64,000 nt of DNA from Megascapheus bottae. Lineage: Eukaryota > Chordata > Mammalia > Rodentia > Geomyidae. How positions within the stretch are numbered: the stretch's first letter is position 1; every line of letters begins with the position of its first letter. The translations under genes were made by a program, and so were the position numbers. The DNA lies in contig JANJXV010000020.1 in the NCBI GenBank assembly GCA_024803745.1, positions 21,998,777 through 22,062,776 on the forward strand, written 5' to 3'. Shown in pieces: positions 50,463 through 63,789 of this stretch. The notes under the pieces were generated by a model. That model was not told the DNA's origin. It did no database searches and saw only the letters and a list, made by a program, of their open reading frames with translations.

Positions 50463-50686
50463 TGCTGGTTCTGGGACTTGAATTTGAGGTCTATGGCTCT
50501 TGCTCAGTATTTTTCCTCAAAGCTGGCCTAAGCTTAATCCACACCCTCACTTCTAGCCTTTTTTGCTGCTGCTTTGGAGACAAGAGTCTCTGAAATTTGT
50601 GTCTGAGCTGGCTTGGAGCCCAGAGCCTCAGATCCAAACCTCTTGAGTAGCTAGGATTACAGACATGAGCCACTGGCACCTGGCAA
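50462..50686 (-). mobile_element. B1-headed Geo-like SINE with (TG)n tail
   Basis: The (TG)n tract at 50401-50462 sits in the tail position. Body: ttctgggacttgaatttgag, tttggagacaagagtctctg, cctcttgagtagctaggatt, acatgagccactggcacctg. Confidence 0.82.
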
Positions 50687-51784
50687 TACACAATTCAGTG
50701 TATATTTAATACTGAGTAATATCACAATATAAATTACTTTCACAAAGCATGAGGTGAGGATGGTTAAGGATGAAGGTTCAATTTTTTTAGGTAAAATGGC
50801 TGAATAGGTAAGAGAAATCCAAATATTTGATTTGGATGTTTGAGTAGGTGAGGTGTTTGAGCAGATAAGAGAAACCCAATCTATTAATATAGAATTTTAG
50901 AAGAAGAACTGTATTTGGAATATGAATTTAAGGCTTAAATTCAGTGGAAGCAGTTGAAACTTATGTGTGGTAGGATTTGGTGTAGAAAAAAGGCCAGTTC
51001 ACTAAGAATATTGACAAATTCTAAAATAAAGATCTAAATACTTTTAAAGACTGATGGACTTAGAAACTATTTCTTGAGGCAAGTAGCAGATTACATTTTA
51101 GGTGAATAAAATGGAGCAGGAAAACATTACCTTTATTGATTATTAGTTTTCATTGCCAGCAATGATGTTATTACTCAGTAAAATTTTGAAAGCTATGTAG
51201 ACAAAGAATATCCTTATTCCCACATTCAGCTCTTACTTTAAAATAAGGAATTGTGTCCTAAAAAGAAAAGTCTTAAAGTCAAGTGTAAAGGATAGCATAA
51301 AATCTAAAGGCTCCCGAAGAGCCAAGGTTGTGCTTTTTTCTCTGCGAAAGCAAATCCTTATGACATTTTCAAATGTCATTCTTGTCTTTTGTCTGACATA
51401 CAGAGAGGCATAGGTGAAAGGTTAGGCTTAACAGTAATATTATTGGCTGATGTAATTTTTCAAGTCCAAATAAAGAAACCATAGCTTCAAGGAAGAAAAA
51501 TAATAAAAATAATGACAAGGTTATAGGTATGATGTCAGATAATTGAACATAAATGTGGTTTCACAAACTGTGTACAAAATATGTACCAACTATATACAAA
51601 ATATGTACCTCATGTAATGCTTTCAAAAACTGTTCCATGAACAGCCCGAAAAAAATGATTAACCTATGTAGAGCCTGATATACAGTAATAATCTAGTTGG
51701 CTATTTTTCTTCTATCTGCTAATTCCTTTTTATCACTGGGGAAAAAAATCTCTTTGTTGTGATATCAATCTTGTTCTGATAATC

Positions 51785-52285
51785 AGAAAAAGAAAGGAAA
51801 CCATTCCAACCTATGGGTCCATGCCAGCTTACCCCATCCCCCAAACTGCTGACCACCATCCAAAGTAGGGTTTGGACTCCTGTCCTAACTCAAGCCCCCC
51901 CCCCCCCTCCCTTAAGCCATCATCCTGGGACTACTTGCCCAAGGGAGTGTCTCACCTGTTTCAGACATGTCAACTGCAATCTAACAAATTACCTAAGGGG
52001 AGGAGAAATAAGTGGAGGACCTGATCACAAAGTCTCAGAACAAATCCACCATCTTGTCCAATCACAATCTGTCACATTCTCTGAAGGAAGGAGGAGAAAG
52101 AAGGGATGGGCAATACAAAACAGCTGGGCCCTGTCCGCACAGTGGACAGCCAGTTTCTGGGTCTCATTGTTCATTCCTCTGAATAATCTTTACTTCCTCT
52201 TTGTTAAATAAACGTTTACCCTACTATAACTGTGCTCATTGTTCCCAGCTTTATTTCTACACTGTCGCAAAACAAGAACTCAACA
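51785..52285 (+). mobile_element. LTR-like block, sense orientation
   Basis: A GC-richer island with a C run at 51894-51906, an A/G-rich middle (ggaaggaggagaaagaagg) and AATAAA at 52207-52212, followed by ttcccagctttatttctaca. This layout is typical of a retroviral LTR. The 132-codon open frame at 51813-52211 shows no recognisable domain and I do not count it as a gene. No duplication was found; limits are approximate. Confidence 0.5.
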
Positions 52286-52824
52286 TGCGTGTGCACCAAG
52301 ACAAAGCTTATTGGTTCTTACAAATATCCATATTACTTATTTCTTTATTTCCTTAATCTTAGTGCACAGGGAGGACTACAGTGCAATGCTGAAGAACCTC
52401 TTTTTTCTTTTTTACTTTAATTCACGCGTATCAGGATTTTGAGTATTCCATCATTAACTAAAATTTACCTACGTCTTTGCTTACCAAAGTGCGATTTCTA
52501 AGCTTAATTCAATTACATATGAAAGCACTAAAATAACTGCAAGAGCTATCATTTTATCTTAGAAATTTACAAAATTGTATTTAAAATTACAAAGGAGCAT
52601 CTTTTTTTGAACACCAATATTTCCTTCTTATGATTACATCAATGAAATATACTAGACTGCAACGCGAGGCTATAAAGGATTCAAGGCTAAGGGCAAAACT
52701 TGGTTCTTAACAATGTGCCTGGTGTGACTTGTATCTTGTAGAGTGTCACCAAACAGTAGATGCTGTCTGTGCAGGCACAATGATAAGGTCATCAGGTATG
52801 TCAGATTGACAGTCTTCGACTATA

Positions 52825-53095
52825 TTAGTGTGTTCAGGTTACCATGACAAAACAACATGTACTAGGTGGCTTGCACATTTTCTCACAGTTTGGCATGTGG
52901 AAAGTCTAAGATCAAGTAACAGCTTAATTCATTTCTGGTGAAATCTTCCTGGCTTGCACATGTCTGTCTTTTCTGTGTGTATAGTATGGGGAATGTGGCA
53001 GGAGAGGGGCAGATATTATGTGAAAATGCTCCTCATGGTAGCTGTTTTCCACCTGACAGTTCACAGGAAATGATGGACTGATGAAAATTTCCCTA
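52825..53095 (+). repeat. Mammalian interspersed repeat, family not named
   Basis: ttcaggttaccatgacaaaa, taggtggcttgcacattttc, aagtctaagatcaagtaaca and cttcctggcttgcacatgtc follow the order of a common mammalian repeat. It appears related to the copy at 37.1 kb. Confidence 0.5.
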
Positions 53096-53884
53096 TGATG
53101 ATAATTATCATGTTTTATTCACATTATGCTTACTACTTGCATTACTTACAGTATAACCAGAATGGTTCTCTTTCTCTTCTAACAGACAGCTTTACAATAA
53201 CTTTTGTCTCATATTTGGACCAACCAAGATGAATGAAACTTGCCTATATTTTTAATCTATATCACAAGGAATATGGTTACTATAGTTCCAGAAAGACACT
53301 CTAAAGACCCTCTAAAATGCAACTCGTCACTTATCACATGTCTGGCAGATCATTTCCAGGATGAATAATATCTGCAAGACCAAAAGCTCTTAAGAACCTG
53401 GGGTCATCTTCTATACAATACTTAAGTGCAATTTTTATATTGACTAACACTGCCTAAGCTCTCAAAGTCTGATGCAACCTCCAATAATATAATGCTCACA
53501 GAATTCTCTACTTCTTTTGAAAAATAAAAAAAAGAAATGGGTACATATCCATCCCAAGTTCAATGCACCATTCACAAGAAGAGTGGCATTTTGGTTGTAC
53601 GTGTATTGCCTTTGATATCATACATTATAGCTATTGTATAACATACCTTGTATTGTAAATGCTTGGGAATATACCTTGCCTCTCATCTAGTAATCATAAT
53701 CTTGGCTTAGCCTGCCCATGTTCCACTGTGGCACTCAAGAGAACTCCCTTTCATATGTTTATGTGGAACTAAATTAGTCTTTGCTGATGCAGCACTATAA
53801 TTACATGCAAGATGTAGGCAAAAGTAGGTTAAAGAATTTTCCTCATTTGACTATGTTATTTCTCTTCTCTTTTGCTGCCTTTTG

Positions 53885-54130
53885 CTTAATCTCATATTGT
53901 TACAGTATCTGACTTTATTACCTGGCATATTGCACATACCTTTATTTGTTTATTTGAAATACGAAAGGGAAGGGGAAAAACAAGATGATTGGGAGGGGTA
54001 GGGAGAGGAAAATGGGGACAAAAACATGAGAAGGAGTATTAATGTGTGAGAAGTAATACACCTACTATCTGGCGAATATAACTATAATCCCTCTATATTA
54101 CAATAAAAAAATTAATTAATTAATTAAGAA
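53885..54130 (+). mobile_element. LINE-1 3' UTR, sense
   Basis: ctcatattgttacagtatct, ggggaaaaacaagatgattg, atggggacaaaaacatgaga, ctactatctggcgaatataa, ending in a (TTAA)n-rich tail. Confidence 0.85.
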
Positions 54131-54149
54131 AAAGAATTTTCCTCATTTT

Positions 54150-54375
54150 GTGGCTCATGCCTATAATCCTAGCTACTCAGGAGACTGAGATCCGAGGACC
54201 ACAGATTCAAGCTTGCCTGGGCAGGAAAGTCCGTGAGATGGTTTTGTTTTGTTTTGTTTTGTTTTTCCAATGAACAACAAAAAACAGGAAATAGAGCTGT
54301 AGTAGAGTGCTTGCCTTGAGTAAGAAAGCTCAGGTCTAGAATCCATGCCCAGAATTTAAGTCCCATGACCAGAAA
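54150..54375 (+). mobile_element. B1-headed Geo-like SINE with TTTTG run between its arms
   Basis: Head gtggctcatgcctataatcc, then about five TTTTG units at 54242-54266, where other copies have the cttatctccaatt linker. The right arm (gtagtagagtgcttgccttg, agtcccatgacc) and an A12 tail follow. Confidence 0.83.
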
Positions 54376-54379
54376 AAAA

Positions 54380-56464
54380 AAAAGAAGAAGAAGAAAAAGA
54401 AGAAAGGAATATTCAGTTGCATTGAGTGGTGAACTTGAATATCCCGTGATTATGACATGCAGAAACTCCTTTGTCACTGTCTTTGATTTCATTGTCTAGA
54501 TTGTAATTCACATCTGTCATGTCTGTGATTCTGATTTTTAACTTTGCATTTGTGCAATGTGAATGATATGCTTCACATTGGAGTTGGGAAAGGCCTATCT
54601 TTGTCTGCTATTGAATCCTCAGCCCCAACATTTATAGTAGTGTTTTAATGTTAAGTGCCTTGAACATTCAATGAATGCCACTTCCGGAACATTTCTCCTT
54701 GAGAGGAAATGGACTTGGAACTTGGCCATGGTAAATTGTTGCTCTATTTCTTTTTTTCAAGCTTGATTGAAGGTTTTTCTTTCCTCCCAAACTACAAATA
54801 CTACTTTTGTACTGGTTGAAAATTTTTAATTTGTCCATCAACTCTTATACCTCAAAATACTTTTGTTATTACCAGGTATCTTAAATAATTTGAATTCTCT
54901 TCTTTCCTTCAGCTTTTTTTCTCCAAGGTTATCTCTAGTGTTGAACAAATACATCCTGATCAAATCCTTTCTGACTCATAATCCTAGATGAGCTGCATGG
55001 CTATAGCCCCTTATTCAAAATAAGATTTTGTTCCTGTTTTCAGGTCATTGTTCAGTAAGCTACTGAAACGGAAACACTTCTTGGTAAATGCTCTCCTCTG
55101 TGTGACTTTAGAAATACTTCTCTAATAATTGAGATAGATGAGGAACTGAGATTTTACTTTGAAAAACTTGGTACTTCCTGAAGTATCACTTATTGTAATT
55201 TTTACCAGTGGTGATTTTCTTCATTGCTTTTTATTTCAAACCAGCTTCTTTATTGCTGGATGTTATAAATTAGTTTCTTTCTCCAAACTGTGTATCTCCC
55301 AGCTGTCCATACCTATGCAAATATCAGTGCAGAAATGTAAGATATAAGCCTTGTTGCTAATAGTTACCATGGTGGAGCCTGCCAATATTTTGTGGTCTGG
55401 CAGAGGGATGGCACAGGAAAGAGATGATACACTAATAGTCTCAGATAAAACTGTGCATGCACTGCAATGCATGATCGATGTGCATCACATCTTGATAAAA
55501 AAATGGAAACTGCTTTGGTACTCTCTCAAAATATAAGAAAATGGCAACCGCAAGAATAAAAAAATCCAGAAATACTAGACTGTGAATGCAAACATGCTAT
55601 CATTTAAATACTGGATAATTTAGTTACTCTAATTGATTTCCATTAAGGGATAAGAGAATTCAAATTCTTGGCAAGTGAAGTAATGGAGAAAAAATATTTG
55701 CTTTTCTAAAATCAGAACTTGCTGATTCTCACTGTGTATGTGTGTGTTTGGGGATAATATTGTTCTTTTGAATTAGTGACAGCTTGCTTCTTGTTTACTT
55801 ATCTCATGAAAAATTTGGTCAAGGAAAGTAAAACTGAAGTACAAGTTTCTACAAGGAGACTAAAACAGAAATTTGTATAGTACTTACAAATATGCATTCA
55901 ATGAAATCACAGTTGTAATTCTGGCCTTCCTTTAACCTTTTCCTTTCTGGCCCTCAGTCTCAACAATTCCAGATGTCCTATCTATAATTTCATAGGTTCT
56001 TTCTTCTATCTGATGGAATAATTCTATTAAATCTTTCTGGTGAATATCCACATGCCAGCAACCCAACTCTTCACTGACTCTAATACCTTTAAATCCCTAC
56101 ATGGTTTCATTCAATTTGTGTTATATAAAATATTGTTCTCGTGACGTGTTATGTTGGAAAATATCTCATCTCATCAATAAGCTGGAACTCAGTTTGAGTA
56201 GCCATAAAGTCATCTGATACAAAATCCTTTTTGTATATATGTATGTCTACCAACCATTGCATCCAGTATTGGTAGGCTTTGAAATACAGTGATTTATTTG
56301 GGCATATTTTGGTCATATTTTGGGACTGATATGATAAATTTCATCATACTCTTTTGATTCTCCAATCATATTTCTCCACATCTGTCCCCTCTTCTTCAAA
56401 TCGAAGCATTTTAAAAAAAGTTTTACATGTACCATTGATTTTTTTCTGAAGATTCGCATGCCAC
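54380..56464. other. Intergenic sequence, nothing recognised
   Basis: Small frames of 61-69 codons overlap on opposite strands at 55263-55536 and are unsupported. Confidence 0.55.
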
Positions 56465-57310
56465 ATAAAATTTTTCTTTTCTTTTTTATTGTATTTTATT
56501 ATCAGAGAGACATATAAAGGGGCTACAGTTATATTCATCAAATAGTAGTGGGTACATTTTTTTAAAATAAAGATACCCACCACTCTTTTCCTCTCTCTGT
56601 TAAATTCTGTAGGCTATACATTTGCAAAACAAGCAAACAAACAAACAAAGCCCTGGTTGGCTTTGTACCACTATCCTCCGATCTTAGCTTCCTGAGTACC
56701 TAGGATTACAGGCATAAGTCACATAATCTACACACAATCAGGAAAGATGGGATCCAGGAGGAGCTTTGGTAGGCTATGAACCATCAATCAGCATATGTTT
56801 CACCTTCCTCATAGCAGATGGGGCTTCATCCTACAAGATGATTTCAAGATTCTTTTTCTGTTTTTTAGTAGTTAAATAATAATTGATATGAGACTAAGAA
56901 ATGTTGAGATCTGAGATCTCATGAATTCTCCTGGCTTATATTTATGGTAGCGTCAACTCCACAACAATGCTGGCATAGAAAGAGCTGTGGTCCATGCCAC
57001 AGCTTCACTCTGGTTCTCTCATCGTACATATGTATAAAAGAATTTATGTGCTTATGGATATGCCTATCTTATAGGGCTAGAATCTACAACTGTGTAAAAA
57101 ACGTGCAATGTTGTTGGTTGTTTTTTTCTTTTTTTGAGGTTAGCTTATCTTGCTCAACATGATGCTTCCAAGTTCTGTCCACATTTCTGCAAATGACATA
57201 GTATTGTTTTTCTGTATGACTGAGTGACAGTTCATAGCATATATTTACCATATTTTCCTTATCTATTGTTATGCAATATTAGGCAATAGACTGCTTCTTT
57301 TGTCTGGTTC
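56465..57310 (-). mobile_element. Old LINE-1 3' fragment
   Basis: Antisense. ggggctacagttatattcat at 56519 marks the 3' UTR. At 57140-57260 gttagcttatcttgctcaac, ctgcaaatgacatagtattg and tatttaccatattttcctta match the ORF2 C-terminal region. A B1 fragment is embedded at 56650-56727. The stretch 56730-57060 between them is not recognisable. Confidence 0.65.
56650..56727 (-). mobile_element. B1-like SINE fragment
   Basis: Antisense head only: ttggctttgtaccactatcc, gatcttagcttcctgagtac, attacaggcataagtcac. An (AAAC)n run precedes it at 56625-56648. Confidence 0.68.
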
Positions 57311-58385
57311 TTCAAACATGGAAGACATTCCCTTCTCTTTTAGCTGGAATAAAATTGCAATAATAAAGAAAAAAGTCTTATTGGAGTTATGTTCAGATCA
57401 GAATTTGAATTCTATGGTTGCGCCTGCAACAATAAAAATTATATTTAAATTAATGAATTAAAAATGAACTTACCTATATTTATGTACTTCAGAAATAGCT
57501 CTTTGGACAAATCAAAGGTAATCAATGACATATTTACATGGATAATGCCTCAGACTATGTTTAACATGTGATTGCTTCATTATAATTTGAGTGAATTCAA
57601 ACTTTTTCATTATATAGATAAACAATACTTACGATAGATGATTCCAATAGCTTTGAGTGGCAGAAAGAAAACTAGGACTTAAAACATTTTTAAAATTCAT
57701 AGTACAAGAGTTGAGGATAGGATATTTTAAACACCAGAATACCCCTGACTGCATATGGATACAATGTAACTCCATTAGACCCACAATGACTTTCACTCTC
57801 CCTCTTAACACTAGTCAACTAGTCTCATGGCTCCATCTCATAAATGCACATAAATATTCTGATCATATTTACTTTTGTTTATCTTTGTGTTTGGTTCTCA
57901 CATGTACGAGTGCCTAGAACCTAGACAGGATCTTTCCTGGTTCAAAAGGGTATTGTTGTAGTATTTTATACATGAATATACAGTGCTTCAATCATATTCA
58001 CTCTCAGGCTTACTGTATGTAGAAATGTTAACCTGAAGAATAATCACCTTTGAGAAGATGATGAGATTATAAGGATAACGTTCTCATGATTACAGGAAGT
58101 ATCATTTGACAGAGAAAGCAGAGGGCTGCTTGGTATCTTCCATCACTTCAGAATGCACTTAGAATGTTCCATCTAAGAACTAGAGAGTGACCCTGCACAC
58201 TCATTGAATCCACCGGTACTCTGATCTTGGGTCTTTGTTCTTATGTAATGCCTTTATTTTGCTTATATTGAGGGATCATTTTAAGTTATACTGTTACAAG
58301 CTAAAGAGTAAATATCATTTATTTGTCCAATATTTTGAGTGTTGACTTGCACTTTCAAAGCTTAAAACTATGAAAATGGATCCCA

Positions 58386-58620
58386 ATGCTAGTGGCTCAT
58401 GAATATAATACTAGCTACATAGAAAGGTGAGATCACAGAACCATGGTTCAAAGACAGCCTGCACAGAAAAGTCCATGAGACTCTTATCTTCAATCAACCA
58501 CTGGAAAGCCAGAAGTGGAACTGGGGTATAAGTAGCAGAGCACTAGCCTTGAACAAAAAACATTCAGGGTTGTTTATCAGGCCCCAACTTCAAGCACCAG
58601 AACTCACACAGGAAAATGAA
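58386..58620 (+). mobile_element. B1-headed Geo-like SINE, diverged
   Basis: Head agtggctcatgaatataat, linker gactcttatcttcaatcaac, right arm agcagagcactagccttgaa. Its 3' end abuts a (TA)n microsatellite at 58620-58648. Confidence 0.82.
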
Positions 58621-58648
58621 ATATATATATATATATATATATATATAT
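58620..58648. repeat. (TA)n microsatellite
   Basis: About 14 TA units directly after a B1-headed SINE. Confidence 0.95.
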
Positions 58649-58649
58649 G

Positions 58650-60314
58650 GGGGGTTATAATCAAAACTATGAAAGTGAAACGTAAGACCAAGCATACCAA
58701 TTTATTTTTATATTTAATTTTATTACCATACATGCATTACTTTAAAGTTAATGCTCATGAATTTGTTCTAATGCATTTTATTTATTCTTTTACAATCTCC
58801 TCTAAATCCATATTTGTTTTACTTCATATCTTTATTGGCTCTGGAAATCTTAATCTGAAATCTGTCAGACTTTTGCCCTTTAATAGATATACTACCTTCC
58901 CAGTCTAAATAATTATCTCTGAATGTACCTTTAAAATTGACAAAGAAAATTAAAAAAGCATCTAGTGATGTTTTAAAATTTCCAGGATAGAAAAAATTTC
59001 AGTCTTCCCAATGTTTTTACCTTAAATGTCTTTGGCAGTCAAGGCAATATTAGTCTACAATAGTGGATGATTATAAGGAAGAAAAATTCAAAATCTAAAA
59101 GAAAACTTGATGATCACTTCAGCTTATTTAAGTGTCTAGTAAGTGATTAAGACAGGACAACATGTATACTACTTATACATTTTAATATAACTTATCTTTT
59201 ATGTATTATATTATCTGGTAACAACACAATTTTAGGTTTTAAGGTTGGATCCACCCAATACTGTTGCAGTTTGGGCAAATATTGACCATTCTCAAGAATC
59301 TCTTCCTATGGTAAATTCACAAGGTTAGTGTTCAGATGAGATGGTACAATGACTATGAGAATTGAAGCTCAGTACCTGTGCTCCGTAGGTAATGCTTCCT
59401 CATTGAGAACATTCTAAGTGACACATCACACTGGTTTAAAATGCTCAAAGGAGAAGGGGGAAGGGTGAATGAAACATGCCTCTTCTTTGAAAGGATTCAT
59501 ATTAAGCAGAATAAATTAAGACTATTCATAACCATAGAGCAAACAAGATAAGTTCCAGGAGAGACGAGTGTGAAATTGCTATGGAGACAAGGGAGGGAAG
59601 ACCGATGAGAAGTTAAAATATTTCTAGGAATGATGATTTCTGAGAAAATTGGAGCTGTAAAATCTGCCAGACAGAAACATTTCAGGAGAATGAAGTAAGG
59701 AAAAATCTCCAGAATCCAGGTAAAGCAGGTGTGAAGTTGCAAAGAGCTGGAATCAGACAGGAAGATCAAACTCTATGGATTCTTCATTTTCATGGCTTTG
59801 CCAATGGAGACAGAGCCTCCTCCCTGTGTCCGGCTGAAGCTGAAAGGAATCACCCTGAGTGGAGTCTGAGTCCTCCCATCAGACAGCTGTGTCTTTCTGA
59901 AACTCAAATGGAGATGTGATGTACAGTACAGTGTGGACACAAACTAGATCAATAGTCACCAAAACGCTGGTCAAGGTTCATCTCAATGAATGAATAGCAA
60001 AATCATGTAGTTAAGAACCTGGTATAACAAATTAGCATAGCCACTTGTTCACACTGAGCTGAAATGACTTTAAACTTGTATAACTGGATACTGTTCACAT
60101 GGTATCTCTTTATTTTCTGTTTTAATCTAGTTTTTAATGAATGCATTAGGAAGAATAATCAAAGTCAGATTTTCTCAGGAAAAACAACTCCAGGGGTATG
60201 TAGCAAGTCAAAGATGAAACAGCATATTTTATGAAAATGATAATCAAAAGACAAAAAGATAGATTTACTTTTATTAGACTAAAGTAGACCTCAAGCAAAA
60301 AATCACCACAACTT
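58650..60314. other. Intergenic sequence, mostly unrecognised
   Basis: 59690-59930 is GC-richer than its surroundings (ctggaatcagacaggaagat, atggagacagagcctcctcc) and might be an old LTR or a single-copy element. No termini or coding family recognised. Confidence 0.5.
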
Positions 60315-60570
60315 CATCTCTTTTGTTGTCCTTTGGTTATCTCATATTGTTATAGTATCTTACCTTGTTATCTGGAATATTGTATATATGTTTATTTGAA
60401 CTAGGATAGGGAAGGGGAGAAACAAGATGAGGGGCCGGGGTGAGGGGAGGGAAATGGGGACCAAGACTTGAGAAAGGGTATCAATGTATGTGAAGTAATA
60501 TACCTTCTATCTGGCAACTATAATGTAACCCTTCTATTAATTACAATAAAAAAGAATATTAAAAAATAAA
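60315..60570 (+). mobile_element. LINE-1 3' UTR, sense
   Basis: ctttggttatctcatattgt, ggggagaaacaagatgaggg, gggtatcaatgtatgtgaag, cttctatctggcaactataa, ttaattacaataaaaaagaa. Closely parallels the copy at 53.9 kb. It lies immediately before the ancient L1 relic but is a younger, separate insertion. Confidence 0.85.
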
Positions 60571-60589
60571 TACTGATAATATAGTGACC

Positions 60590-63500
60590 AAAGAATCAAT
60601 TGAAAAGGAAATTTAATATTCTATTTTATTAATAAGTAAAATAATCTGCAAAATGGCTAACGAGGATATATAGGTCTTGAACAAGACTGTAGGATGTGCC
60701 TGCACACAATGCCCACTCACCAGCAGGTGAATTCAGTTTTTGCAAATTACATATCAGTATATCATGTTAGCAACAGAAAAGGAATTAACAAATTTAAGAA
60801 GCATCTTTTCTTTTCATAATGGAATGAAACCAGAAATCTTAATCTGAATGCAAACTGAAAACTATGTGTAGATTAAAATGTTTTATTAAAAGCCATTGAA
60901 GCAAAAAGGCATCAAAACATTGACATAGAAATCACAAGCCAAACATGGTTTTAGCATAAAAATATTAAGAGTTTTTAGTAATAAATGTTAATTAGCATTA
61001 CATTAACAATGTAATGGTAACTGGAAACTAGAAAAAAAACAACTAATCTCAATTTTTCAAAGAAAAAAGAGAGGAAAGATTAGAACAGAACTAAGTAAAA
61101 TAGAGATTTGAAATAATAAACAGTTAAGAAAACCAAATTGGCTTTTTGAAAGGAATGATAAAATTAACAAGCCTTTGCTATATTGAGAAGACAAAGGGAT
61201 TAAAATAATTAAAATCAGAAATAAAACAGGAGATGTTACAGTTGATGCCACAGAATTAAAAAATATATAAAATATTGTTTTTATATGTCAGTTAATTGTA
61301 TAAGCTACAAGAACTGGACTTACAAAAACCTACAACCTACTATGAATAAGTTATGAAGAAATGAGAAATCTGAACAGATCTATTACATTATGAAGACTTA
61401 ATCAGCAATTTGAAAAATGTCCTAGCAAATAAAGTACAGGACCAAATGTTTTCTCTGAAGAATTCTAAAAGGCACAAAATGAATTCACTTAGTTTTTCTC
61501 AAACTTCTTCAAGAAATAAAGTAAAAGGAGCAGCCTCAAATTCATTTTACACTACAATGGCCCTATATCAAACCAAAGATATCACATAGCAATAAGTCAT
61601 TGAAAAACTGATTAGTACAGATACAAAGATTCTCAGCAAAATGCAATTCAACAATGTAATGATCACATAACAGTACCAAGTAGGTTTTATTGTTGAGATA
61701 CACACATGAGAAATACATACAAACCTATGAGTATGATAAACAATATTAATAGAACAAGTATAAAATTGTATTTCAACCTCAACTGGCACTGAAAAAGCAC
61801 TTAAAATACTTTCAATAAACTTTCATGAGGACAAGCATTCAATAAACCCATAGTAGAAGGAAATCATTCATTATAATAAATGTCAATAATATTATATTGA
61901 CATACATATATAGCTTACATGTCATATGATATTATACTCAAGGAAGAAAAGCTAAACGCTGACCAGGAGTTTGGCCTAGTGGTAGAGTGCTTGCCTAGCA
62001 TGCACAAAGACCCGGTTCAATTCCTTAGTATCATATACATAGAAAAAGCCAGAAGTGGTGCTATGGCTCAAGTGGTAGAGATTTAGCCTTGAGAAAGCCC
62101 AAGGACTGTGTTCTGGCCCTGAGTTCAAGGCCCGGGACCAGGGAAAAAAAGAAAAGCTAAAAGCTTTTCCTTTATGGTAAAGATCAAGCCAAGGTTGCTT
62201 AACAATCACTTCTATTTAATAAAGGAGTTGCAATCCTAGAAGGAAGGGGAAAGACATTTTTTTAATAAAAGAAGAATTCTAAGAGAAGCAAAATTATTCC
62301 TACTCCACAGAAGATGTAATCCCTATGCACATCCCTCTAGACTGCACAAAAATGTTATAGAATTGACAAGTAAATTCTGCAAAGCTGTGGGGTGCAAAAA
62401 CCAGTGTTCAAAAATATTTGCATTTCTAAATGCTAGCAAAAACATAATCTGAAAAGGAATTTAGTAAAATCAACTCATATGCAGCACCAATTTAAAACAA
62501 TATTTCTTAAGCGTAAACTTAACCAAGGAAAGAAAAACCTTCTATACTGAAAAGTACAAATCATTGCTGACATTTAATAAGACATCCTCATATAGAATGA
62601 CATGCCTATCCATGAATTAAGAGATTTAATATGGCTGAAATGTTCTCACTCAAAACAACTTATAGATTTGATGCAATCCCTACCAAATGAATGGCATTTG
62701 AAGCAAAAGTAGGAAAAATTATGAAGTTCATACGATACTCTAAAGGTTCAAAATAGCCAAAAACAATATGAGAAAATAAAGAAAACCAGAGCTCTCATGC
62801 TTGATGATTTCAAAATGCATTACAAGACTACAGAAATCAATCCAGTATGGCAGTATCATAAAGATAGCACCATAAAGAAGAGGTAAAAAAGAATCCAGGG
62901 ACATACACTGAAATGATCAACAGAAAAAGCATCAAGACTTCACAGTGGAGGAAGCATGTTCTTTTCAATAGTGTTGGGAAATTGGGCATCCACTTGTAGA
63001 GAAATGACTATACCATATACAAATTTTTACACACGGACTATGTGTGCAGAATGTTAGCCTAACCTGGATTAAAGACCTCATGAAGAACCTGAAAGCTATG
63101 AAACATCAAAAGAAAACAGCAAAATGATTTGTGATATTGACTAAGCATTAAAGGAACAAGAGACAAAAAGTAGCCCGTCAAACTTGAAACCTCCAACAAA
63201 GCAAAAGAAACCATTTGTGAAATTCTGTCTACTGGATCAGAGAAACTATTGTAAAGAAAAACCAAAAGCAAAAACGCCTATTGGCAAAAGATTTGAAAAG
63301 ACATTTCTCCAAAGAAGATACATAGGTGACCAGCAAACACATGCACACTCAAGTTCTTAGAGAATTTCCAATGAGAACCACAAACAGGAATCAGTTCACA
63401 CCCATTTAGAAAAGCAAAGAACAAGTGTTGGCTAAAGAGTGGAAAAATTACAGTATTTGTATACTCTTGGGTCAATGGAACAATGATGAAATCTACAGCA

Positions 63501-63717
63501 AATATCATAGCAGGATCCTTGAAAATTTAAAAACAAAACTACTTAATGATCCAGAAATTCCCCTATTAGGTAAATTTCCAAAGCATTAAGAAGAATATCT
63601 CCAAGAGATACTTTCAAATCGTGCTCATAGTTGATTTCTTTATAAGAGCTGAGATATAGAAGTAATGTAAAAGTCTGTTAATGAATTGAAAGAAGATTGT
63701 GTATCCATACAATGGTG
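60590..63717 (+). mobile_element. Ancient LINE-1 ORF2 relic
   Basis: About 3 kb of decayed plus-strand ORF2 with no frame longer than about 100 codons. Landmarks in order: reverse-transcriptase region (agattctcagcaaaatgcaa at 61630, aatgtcaataatattatat near 61880), the post-RT segment (agcgtaaacttaaccaagga at 62511, gatttgatgcaatccctacc at 62667), then the C-terminal domain (accctggattaaagacctca-like text at 63061, ttgaaaagacatttctccaa at 63293, gtgtatccatacaatggtgg at 63698). An IDL-Geo SINE at 61963-62147 interrupts it. Divergence suggests an L1 much older than the copy at 28.5 kb. The exact 5' limit is uncertain. Confidence 0.82.
61963..62147 (+). mobile_element. IDL-Geo SINE inside an L1 relic
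   Basis: Sense copy with both monomers. The Geo part has an exact box A (TGGCTCAAGTG, 62064-62074). The flanks read aagaaaagctaaacgc and aagaaaagctaaaagc (15 of 16 identical), a target-site duplication within the old L1. Confidence 0.92.
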
Positions 63718-63789
63718 GTAGTCTTGAGCTAAAGAGCTCAGGGACAGCGCCCAGGCCCAGAGTTCAAGCCCCACGACAAAAAAAAAATA
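63718..63789 (+). mobile_element. 3' end of a B1-headed Geo-like SINE
   Basis: Only the end of the right arm: cttgagctaaagagctcagg, then an exact box B (GTTCAAGCC, 63762-63770) and an A10 tail. It directly follows the L1 relic. Confidence 0.8.
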
